A DNA stretch of 6,555 nt from NCBI GenBank assembly GCA_016919605.1, contig JACXTQ010000281.1:1-6555 (forward strand), in the 5' to 3' direction. The notes below the pieces were generated by a model, which saw only the letters and a list, made by a program, of their open reading frames with translations, had not been told where the DNA came from and searched no databases. Positions 1 through 4,422 of the stretch are shown piece after piece (positions within the stretch are counted from its first letter, which is position 1; every line of letters begins with the position of its first letter). Source of the stretch: Methylovulum sp. GTDB taxonomy: Bacteria > Pseudomonadota > Gammaproteobacteria > Methylococcales > Methylomonadaceae. Both the position numbers and the translations under genes were made by a program.

Positions 1-75
1 TCTGTATTTGGGTATCCAAACTATGTGGTACTTACATTCCCATCTTGTATGCTTTAAACTTTCGGCTGGATTCAT
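1..75 (-). CDS. tnpA: IS200/IS605-family transposase TnpA, N-terminal 25 codons (partial, runs off left edge)
   Basis: Reading the minus strand from the ATG at 75-73 gives 25 codons to the window edge: MNPAESLKHTRWECK followed by YHIVWIPKYR. The H-T-x-W-x-C-K-Y-H-I-V-W-I-P-K-Y-R pattern is the signature N-terminus of IS200-type Y1 transposases. These are small (about 130-155 aa) enzymes that move the element as single-stranded DNA using an HUH metal site and one catalytic tyrosine; those residues lie outside the window. Start choice: a GAGGA Shine-Dalgarno sequence (minus strand of 84-88) lies 8 nt before the ATG. The SD sits in a stem-loop at 85-125, suggesting translational repression. Whether the gene is intact beyond the edge is unknown. 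Confidence 0.88.
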   Translation of the reverse strand, partial: MNPAESLKHTRWECKYHIVWIPKYR

Positions 76-84
76 CGTTTGCTT

Positions 85-125
85 CCTCAATCTTTTGAAC
101 TTTAGGCGGTTCACAGATTGGGAGG
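85..125 (-). promoter_or_regulatory. RBS-sequestering stem-loop in the tnpA leader
   Basis: In minus-strand RNA the tnpA Shine-Dalgarno region (85-93) pairs with 115-125: nine base pairs with a 2-nt bulge at 121-122. An inner 5-bp stem (96-100 with 109-113) is capped by an 8-nt loop. GAGG of the ribosome binding site is inside the lower stem, 8-11 nt from the start codon. IS200-type tnpA mRNAs are known to be repressed by a 5'-leader hairpin that hides the RBS, so this probably keeps transposase low. The pairing is direct from sequence; the regulatory effect is inferred from the family. Confidence 0.65.
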
Positions 126-162
126 CTCTCGATGATTCCCGTAATTGTCAAACTTTGTGAGT

Positions 163-181
163 CCCCCGGCAGAGCCGGGGG
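163..181. repeat. Subterminal GC-rich hairpin of the IS200-like element
   Basis: Positions 163-170 (CCCCCGGC) and 174-181 (GCCGGGGG) form a perfect 8-bp hairpin with a 3-nt AGA loop. Its position upstream of tnpA matches the left-end hairpin that TnpA binds in IS200/IS605 elements. On the plus strand it is followed by only three Ts, so it may also weakly terminate transcription entering or leaving the element. It is too GC-rich and perfect to be chance in this AT-rich surround. Confidence 0.7.
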
Positions 182-296
182 TTTACCCGTGATTAATTAC
201 CAGTTTTTCTCAAAAGCCATCGCCATTTGCCCATTTTAAGCCACGAATTATGGCTGGGATGATAGACAAATGGCAGGGGAGCCACTAGACTTAACC

Positions 297-326
297 ATTG
301 AGGCCGCATATTCAATGTACCTCAAT
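297..326. repeat. 7-bp inverted repeat upstream of the GlcG-like gene
   Basis: ATTGAGG (297-303) and CCTCAAT (320-326) are perfect inverted copies separated by 16 bp, centred about 85 bp before the start codon at 397. The spacing would suit a dimeric regulator or a small RNA hairpin. A TATAAC hexamer at 338-343 lies just downstream and could be a -10 box, but no acceptable -35 is found at normal spacing. The rest of 200-396 shows no gene I can support. Confidence 0.3.
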
Positions 327-386
327 CTATGTCTGGCTATAACTTCCAGCAATAGTTTTAATAATAAAATTAGAATTACCTATGGC

Positions 387-390
387 GAGG
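387..390 (+). promoter_or_regulatory. Shine-Dalgarno GAGG that decides the 397 start
   Basis: GAGG lies 6 nt before the ATG at 397. The in-frame ATG at 382 has no purine-rich sequence upstream, and starting there would put five extra residues, including an Arg, ahead of an otherwise standard signal peptide. Confidence 0.6.
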
Positions 391-396
391 ACTCTT

Positions 397-1140
397 ATGA
401 ACAAAACTATCCCATCCCTAATGCTTGTCGGCACCCTGGCATTAACAGCAAACGCAGCCATGGCCGGCTGTCAAAACCTACCTAATTACACCACCTTAAG
501 CAGCGCCCTATCGACGGCACAAAAAGAAGACAATGGCGGGTTTGCCTTAAACATGTGGGCGACCATTGTTGATCGGGACGGGGTCGTCTGTTCGGTAACA
601 ATGACCGCCCCTAACCGAGGCGGCCAATGGCCTGGCAGCCGTGTCATTTCCGCACAAAAAGCCAACACCGCCAATGCGTTTAGCTTAGCCCACTTGGCCT
701 TATCCACAGCCAACTTATATTCGGCCACCCAACCTGGCGGCTCTTTATTTGGCCTACAAGAAAGCAACCCTGTTAACGTCGCCGCCGCTTACCAAGGCCC
801 TTCCAAAAATTATGGCACTGTCAGCGACCCTCTGGTCGGCCAAAAGATAGGCGGTATCAATGTGTTCGGCGGCGGTTTGGCCCTTTATGATGCGAACGAC
901 AACTTGATAGGCGGTATCGGTGTCAGTGGCGATTCTTCGTGCGCCGACCACAACATTGCTTGGAAAACCCGCAAACTGCTGGGTCTTGACCATGTTTATA
1001 AAGGTGTCAACCCCACCCATAACGATGACAACATCGTCTATGACATCACCGGCTCCACCAGCGCCAGTGGCTGGGGGCATCCCGTATGCAGCCAAGCGGC
1101 TAAAGATATTGCGGAAAGCTTCCCTAAAGCCGGCAGCTGA
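397..1140 (+). CDS. Exported GlcG/HbpS (DUF336) family protein
   Basis: A 247-aa protein of the GlcG/HbpS superfamily, whose characterised members include heme-binding and heme-degrading proteins; most members have no proven role. A signal peptide covers residues 1-23, with a charged MNK start, a hydrophobic core to about residue 20 and a cleavage site at AMA|G, so the product should be periplasmic. MAGC at 22-25 could instead act as a weak lipobox. Family features: the A-x2-K-A-x-TA segment near 86-94, the glycine-rich INVFGGGLALYD block at 154-165, and IGGIGVSGDS at 171-180 followed by DHNIAWKTR. The protein is much longer than the usual cytoplasmic GlcG of about 140 aa, owing to the signal, a middle insertion (about 105-150) and a C-terminal extension. 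Four cysteines (25, 65, 182, 231) could form two disulfides. An upstream in-frame ATG at 382 is rejected on RBS grounds. No neighbour reveals its ligand. Confidence 0.85.
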   Translation: MNKTIPSLMLVGTLALTANAAMAGCQNLPNYTTLSSALSTAQKEDNGGFALNMWATIVDRDGVVCSVTMTAPNRGGQWPGSRVISAQKANTANAFSLAHLALSTANLYSATQPGGSLFGLQESNPVNVAAAYQGPSKNYGTVSDPLVGQKIGGINVFGGGLALYDANDNLIGGIGVSGDSSCADHNIAWKTRKLLGLDHVYKGVNPTHNDDNIVYDITGSTSASGWGHPVCSQAAKDIAESFPKAGS

Positions 1141-1205
1141 TTTAGCCTAGCGTAAGTTTTAAGGCGCGTTTTCCAAACCGCCGCAAGTGCTATCCCTGCA
1201 TCCAA

Positions 1206-1239
1206 CGCCAAGGCGGAGGGGTTATCTTCCGCCTTGGTG
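1206..1239 (+). terminator. Strong stem-loop after the GlcG-like gene, likely terminator
   Basis: Positions 1208-1217 (CCAAGGCGGA) pair perfectly with 1228-1237. In plus-strand RNA, G-U wobbles and further pairs extend the stem both ways to about 15 bp with a GUUA loop. The wobbles become A-C mismatches on the minus strand, so the fold favours plus-strand RNA, as expected for the end of the 397-1140 transcript. There is no T-tract after it (GGTTCTTAC), so termination may be inefficient or the stem may mainly protect the 3' end. It lies between convergent genes. Confidence 0.5.
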
Positions 1240-1293
1240 GTTCTTACAGCCACCGTTACAACCCCCCATTGTTGAGCCATTTCATTAAGCGGA

Positions 1294-1536
1294 TCACTTG
1301 GTCGCCCGTTGTGAAAAAATGCCGACCAGCCCGCCTATGCAAGCCGAAGCAATGGAGATTAAGCCCTCACTGGTTTTGTCAAACAAGGATAAAGCTATTA
1401 TGCCAACCACACTAATCCCCGTAATAGCCACAAGCCCCCATACCGCAACGTTATAGACATGCACTGGCAAAGGCTCTTGTTTAAAATAGGGATGGCGATA
1501 AGGATCGACTATGTCCACTTCAGGTTCTTTTTTCAT
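1294..1536 (-). CDS. Small two-helix membrane protein, function unknown
   Basis: An 80-aa protein I do not recognise. The polar N-terminus (1-27, with E/D/P/H residues and two tyrosines) is followed by a hydrophobic helix at about 28-51 (AVWGLVAITG onward), a short charged turn FDKTSEG at 52-58, and a second helix at about 59-74 rich in small residues (SIASACIGGLVG). It ends in a basic QRATK tail. This predicts an inner-membrane hairpin with both ends on the same side; the positive C-terminus suggests the cytoplasm. A GGGAA lies about 7 nt before the ATG on the minus strand. The RHH gene upstream is separated from it by an intrinsic terminator, so it may be a separate unit or receive only readthrough. 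The coherent membrane topology argues for a real gene. Confidence 0.6.
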   Translation of the reverse strand: MKKEPEVDIVDPYRHPYFKQEPLPVHVYNVAVWGLVAITGISVVGIIALSLFDKTSEGLISIASACIGGLVGIFSQRATK

Positions 1537-1559
1537 GGTCTATTTCCCATACAGCACCC

Positions 1560-1589
1560 AAAAAAAGAGGCATATAAAATGCCCCTTTT
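1560..1589 (-). terminator. Intrinsic terminator of the RHH gene
   Basis: Minus-strand RNA forms an 11-bp stem (1579-1589 with 1563-1573) with a 5-nt loop, and 1566-1560 supplies a run of seven Us. The one imperfect pair (1568/1584) is a G-U wobble in minus-strand RNA but an A-C mismatch in plus-strand RNA, and the plus strand has only a short T-run after the stem. Both point to termination of minus-strand transcription after the gene ending at 1618. Confidence 0.8.
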
Positions 1590-1617
1590 ATTCTTAAAAG
1601 CGTAACTATCGGCACTA

Positions 1618-1893
1618 TTAAGCTACCGCTTCTTTACCGCTTTTATTTTTATTGGCTTTCGCATAACTTCTGGCATTCGAAAAGACCGTCATCTGCAACT
1701 CTTTGTAGGTGTCCTTTTCTTCGTCAATTGAACCAATCACCCGGTTTGGGTTGGCCTGTATTTCCTTGACCGCCCATTCTAAAAAAGACAAAGCGTTTTC
1801 AAACAAATCCTTTTTTGTCGTTACGCCGATTGTTGACATAAAGTCGTCCAGCTCCCTTGCCTTATCCTCCGTCAGTTCAAATTGTATTCTCAT
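1618..1893 (-). CDS. Small ribbon-helix-helix-like protein, probable DNA-binding regulator
   Basis: A 91-aa protein. Its first half follows the MetJ/Arc ribbon-helix-helix pattern: a short N-terminal strand MRIQFELTE, helix KARELDDFMSTIG (about 10-23), a turn VTTKK, and a second amphipathic helix DLFENALSFLEWAVKEIQA (about 29-47). The second half (DEEKDTYKELQMTVF) and a Lys/Asn-rich tail have no motif I know. RHH proteins dimerise and insert the paired strand into the DNA major groove; many are antitoxins or self-repressors, but no toxin gene adjoins this one. Start choice: the frame opens earlier, with an ATG at 1938, but GGAG at 1906-1903 lies 9 nt before the ATG at 1893 and the strand begins there. 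The inverted repeats at 1969-2041, upstream of its promoter region, are possible operators. Confidence 0.75.
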   Translation of the reverse strand: MRIQFELTEDKARELDDFMSTIGVTTKKDLFENALSFLEWAVKEIQANPNRVIGSIDEEKDTYKELQMTVFSNARSYAKANKNKSGKEAVA

Positions 1894-1902
1894 GATGTGG
1901 CA

Positions 1903-1906
1903 CTCC
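1903..1906 (-). promoter_or_regulatory. Shine-Dalgarno GGAG that decides the 1893 start of the RHH gene
   Basis: Minus-strand GGAG is 9 nt upstream of the ATG at 1893. The alternative ATG at 1938 would add 15 residues ahead of the predicted strand. A TATAAG hexamer (minus strand of 1916-1921) could be the -10 box with a short leader, but its -35 region is poor. If it is the promoter, the 1938 start would not be transcribed. Confidence 0.55.
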
Positions 1907-1968
1907 GTATTTAGTCTTATATATGATGCTTGACCCACTAAAAGTTGCTGGCCTGTAGCATCTAAAAT

Positions 1969-1996
1969 CTAATACCAATCCTTAAACTGGTATTAG
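1969..1996. repeat. 9-bp inverted repeat CTAATACCA / TGGTATTAG
   Basis: Positions 1969-1977 and 1988-1996 are perfect inverted copies around a 10-bp centre. The TAATACCA...TGGTATTA form resembles short palindromic intergenic repeats that I recall from several gammaproteobacteria. It could equally be an operator for the adjacent RHH protein. Only one copy is in the window, so repeat status cannot be tested here. Confidence 0.55.
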
Positions 1997-2030
1997 GGTA
2001 CGCGATAAACATTATCATCAATATACCCTA
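1994..2030. repeat. 7-bp inverted repeat TAGGGTA / TACCCTA enclosing a smaller dyad
   Basis: TAGGGTA (1994-2000) and TACCCTA (2024-2030) are perfect inverted copies. Between them GATAA (2004-2008) and TTATC (2012-2016) form a second dyad with a 3-bp centre. The outer arm shares 1994-1996 with the 1969-1996 repeat. The right arm shares CCTA with a further short dyad, CCTAT/ATAGG at 2027-2041, so these folds compete. Confidence 0.45.
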
Positions 2031-2069
2031 TTTAATATAGGCACTCTCAATTTCATCATATTACAATCA

Positions 2070-2180
2070 TTATTATTTGGCAAGACTTTTCACACAAAGA
2101 AAAATAAATATATAAATCAGTAATTTATTTAATTTATGTGCTTAAATACAAATGACATTAACTTTATCATTTGGCAAAAC
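2070..2180. repeat. Imperfect 17-bp direct repeat upstream of aas
   Basis: TTATTATTTGGCAAGAC (2070-2086) recurs as TTATCATTTGGCAAAAC (2164-2180), 15 of 17 bases identical, with start points 94 bp apart (about nine helical turns). The second copy lies about 65 bp before the predicted aas -10. Paired binding sites for one regulator are possible. Chance similarity in AT-rich DNA is not excluded, though the shared TTTGGCAA core is not low-complexity. Confidence 0.35.
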
Positions 2181-2239
2181 GGTTACACCTACTAGGCCAA
2201 TCCCTAACACATACACCCCAAACCCCTACCCAAAATATC

Positions 2240-2260
2240 TGCTAGAATGCGCCCAGGAGG
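2240..2260 (+). promoter_or_regulatory. Extended -10 promoter and Shine-Dalgarno of aas
   Basis: TGCTAGAAT (2240-2248) fits the extended -10 form TGnTAnAAT of sigma-70 promoters; no -35 is seen at the right spacing, which such promoters tolerate. AGGAGG (2255-2260) is a full-strength Shine-Dalgarno 9 nt before the ATG at 2270. Used together they would give a very short leader of about 15 nt, so the true start site could lie further upstream. Confidence 0.45.
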
Positions 2261-2269
2261 ATAACATTC

Positions 2270-4408
2270 ATGCTAAAAAAATGCTTACATAGGCTGTTGA
2301 CACTGATTTACCAAGTTGAAGTAAAGGGTCTGGAACATTACCACCAAGCGGGCGAGCGGGTTTTGATTATTGCCAACCATACCTCGTTTTTAGACCCTCT
2401 GTTATTGGGGGTGTTTTTGCCCGACGAGATCACTTTTGCCATTAACACGCACATTTCTCAACGTTGGTGGTTAAAGCCGTTTTTGGGGTTGTCCAAAGTG
2501 TTTCCAATGGACCCGACCCACCCCTTATCATTAAAAAACCTGATCCAGCATTTGCAAACCGATAGCAAGACGGTCATTGTCCCGGAGGGGCGAATTACCG
2601 CAACCGGGTCATTGATGAAAATCTACGACGGTACGGGGATGGTCGCCGACAAATCGGGCGCGGCGATTTTGCCGATACGGATTGAAGGGGCGCAGTACAC
2701 GCATTTTTCCAAAATGCGCAACATTTTCCGGTTACGCTGGTTTCCGAAAATTACCCTGGACATTTTGCCACCCACGCATATCCATACCCAACGCGAACTC
2801 AGCGGCAAAAACCGCCGCAAATACAGTGGGCATATTTTGGCGGACATCATGACCGACATGATGTTTAAGACCAGCCATTACCGGCAAAGCCTGTTCGCCA
2901 GTGTGCTGGAAGCCCGGACTATCCACGGCGGCAAACATACCGTGGCGGAAGATTTGGATCGGCAACCGCTGTCTTACGATACCCTCATCACGCGTACCAT
3001 CGCCGTGGGCAATGCCTTGCTGGATTTGACCGAGGCCGGTGAAAACGTGGGGGTTTTCCTGCCCAACTCAACCAAAACCTTATGTGTGGTGTTGGGTTTG
3101 CAGTTGCATGGGCGGATTCCGGCCATGCTGAATTATTCGACTGGCTCGGCGGGTATGGTGTCGGCGTGTACGGTCGCCCGTGTCAAAACCGTACTGACTT
3201 CACGGCGCTTTATCGAACTGGGCCATTTTACCGCCGAAGCCGAACAGTTGGCGGCGCAAGTTAAGCTGGTCTATCTGGAAGATGTGGCCGCACACATCTC
3301 CAAATGGGCTAAAGTCAAAGCCCTGCTACAAAGCAAGACGGCGGGAATCTGGTATCAGCACGACCAGTTTAGCCCCGACAGTCCGGCGGTGGTGCTGTTT
3401 ACATCCGGTTCGGAAGGCACCCCTAAAGGCGTGGTGTTGTCGCACAGCAATATTTTGGCTAACCATAAACAGATTGCCGCGCGTATCAGCTTTACCCCAC
3501 AGGATGTGGTGCTGAATTTCCTGCCGATGTTCCATTCTTTCGGCTTTACGGTCGGGACGTTGTTGCCGGTACTAAGCGGTATGACCACGTTTTTTTATCC
3601 GACTCCGCTGCATTTTAGCGTGATCCCTGAAATCGCCTATGAAATCAGCGCCACCATTATGTTCGGAACCAACACTTTTTTTGCGGCCTATGGCAAAAAA
3701 GCCCACGCCTATGATTTTTATAACCTACGCTATGTGGTGGCGGGGGCGGAAAAATTACAGGAAAGTACGCGGGCATTATGGGCGGATAAGTTTGGCATCC
3801 GTATCTTGGAAGGCTATGGTGTGACCGAAACCGCGCCGGTATTGGCGGTCAACACACCGATGGATTTTAAGGCGGGTACGGTCGGGCGGTTTATGCCCGC
3901 TATGGACTATAGATTAGAGCCTGTCGAAGGCATTAGCGGGGCGGGTAAACTGCATGTCTACGGCCCCAACATTATGCTGGGCTATTTGCTGGTGGACCAG
4001 CCTGGCACGTTAAAGCCGACCAGCTCGATTTATGGTGAGGGCTGGCATGACACCGGCGATATTGTCGAAGTCGATGACGACGGTTTTATCAGCATCCGTG
4101 GCCGCAGCAAGCGCTTTGCCAAAATTGCCGGTGAAATGGTGTCGCTATCGGTGGTCGAGCAAATCGCCGCCAAAGCCTGGCCGGATGCGATGCACGCGGC
4201 GGTCAGCCTACCGGATGCGAAAAAAGGCGAGCAAATCATCCTTTTGACCACCCAAAAACAAGCGACCGCCAGCGGCCTGGCGGCCTTATCCGAGGGCGTG
4301 GCGGCGATTTGCTTGCCGAAGCAGATCATGATCGTCGATGCCATCCCGGTCTTGGCAACGGGTAAGGTCAATTATCCGGCGGTCAGCGAATTGGCAATGG
4401 CGCGTTAA
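2270..4408 (+). CDS. aas: Bifunctional 2-acylglycerophosphoethanolamine acyltransferase / acyl-ACP synthetase
   Basis: A 712-aa protein, close to E. coli Aas (719 aa) in length and motif order. Aas is an inner-membrane enzyme that charges fatty acids onto bound ACP with ATP and transfers them to the 1 or 2 position of lysophospholipids, repairing lysophosphatidylethanolamine. N-terminal PlsC-type domain (about 1-200): H-x4-D as H37-TSFL-D42, FPMDPTHP at 78-85, PEGRIT at 105-110 followed by TGSLMKIYDG, and LPIRIEG at 134-140. C-terminal adenylate-forming domain (about 210-710): P-loop TSGSEGTPKG at 378-387, EGYGVTE at 514-520, DTGD at 594-597, GRSKRFAKIAGE at 611-622, and the probable catalytic lysine in ATGK, K699. 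It starts at a strong AGGAGG. Members in some bacteria are fused to or beside LplT; none is in view. The gene ends 14 bp from a convergent kinase gene, with no clear terminator between. I see no truncation or frameshift. Confidence 0.95.
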   Translation: MLKKCLHRLLTLIYQVEVKGLEHYHQAGERVLIIANHTSFLDPLLLGVFLPDEITFAINTHISQRWWLKPFLGLSKVFPMDPTHPLSLKNLIQHLQTDSKTVIVPEGRITATGSLMKIYDGTGMVADKSGAAILPIRIEGAQYTHFSKMRNIFRLRWFPKITLDILPPTHIHTQRELSGKNRRKYSGHILADIMTDMMFKTSHYRQSLFASVLEARTIHGGKHTVAEDLDRQPLSYDTLITRTIAVGNALLDLTEAGENVGVFLPNSTKTLCVVLGLQLHGRIPAMLNYSTGSAGMVSACTVARVKTVLTSRRFIELGHFTAEAEQLAAQVKLVYLEDVAAHISKWAKVKALLQSKTAGIWYQHDQFSPDSPAVVLFTSGSEGTPKGVVLSHSNILANHKQIAARISFTPQDVVLNFLPMFHSFGFTVGTLLPVLSGMTTFFYPTPLHFSVIPEIAYEISATIMFGTNTFFAAYGKKAHAYDFYNLRYVVAGAEKLQESTRALWADKFGIRILEGYGVTETAPVLAVNTPMDFKAGTVGRFMPAMDYRLEPVEGISGAGKLHVYGPNIMLGYLLVDQPGTLKPTSSIYGEGWHDTGDIVEVDDDGFISIRGRSKRFAKIAGEMVSLSVVEQIAAKAWPDAMHAAVSLPDAKKGEQIILLTTQKQATASGLAALSEGVAAICLPKQIMIVDAIPVLATGKVNYPAVSELAMAR

Positions 4409-4422
4409 GTTAAATCCGGTCA

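Larger units (their letters stand above)
1..200 (-). mobile_element. IS200/IS605-family insertion sequence, left-end portion (rest off the window)
   Basis: This is the tnpA-proximal end of an IS200-type element. Seen: the N-terminus of a Y1 (HUH single-strand) transposase on the minus strand, a long stem-loop over its ribosome binding site, and a perfect 8-bp GC-rich hairpin about 90 bp upstream of the start codon. Known: elements of this family have no terminal inverted repeats, carry subterminal hairpins recognised by TnpA, and insert next to a short target without making a duplication. The outer boundary cannot be read from one end. I place it roughly 10-25 bp beyond the 163-181 hairpin, so 200 is an estimate. 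The element lies upstream of and divergent from the GlcG-like gene. Confidence 0.8.
1939..2269. other. Gene-free AT-rich divergent intergenic region
   Basis: No supportable gene. This 331-bp stretch separates the minus-strand RHH gene from plus-strand aas. It holds a cluster of overlapping inverted repeats (1969-2041), a very AT-rich block (about 2030-2165, including AAATAAAT at 2102-2109 and its inverse at 2123-2130), a diverged 17-bp direct repeat (2070-2086 and 2164-2180), and the aas promoter and RBS at its right end. The right third (2180-2230) is unusually rich in C on the plus strand. Confidence 0.7.

Noticed and set aside
146..151. Consensus TTGACA on the minus strand as the tnpA -35 box
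   Set aside because: No reasonable -10 hexamer occurs 15-19 bp downstream, and the IS200 leader hairpin begins there. It may be a weak promoter element, but support is too thin.
239..255. AGCCA / TGGCT hairpin in the leader before the GlcG-like gene
   Set aside because: Only 5 bp with no T-tract or conserved context; expected by chance.
270..485. 71-codon plus-strand open frame overlapping the start of the GlcG-like gene
   Set aside because: No domain or signal, and it overlaps the well-supported signal peptide region in another frame.
754..1280. Minus-strand open frames (113 and 80 codons) across the 3' half of the GlcG-like gene
   Set aside because: They lie antisense to a recognised family protein, have no recognisable motifs, and the 80-codon frame runs through the terminator stem-loop.
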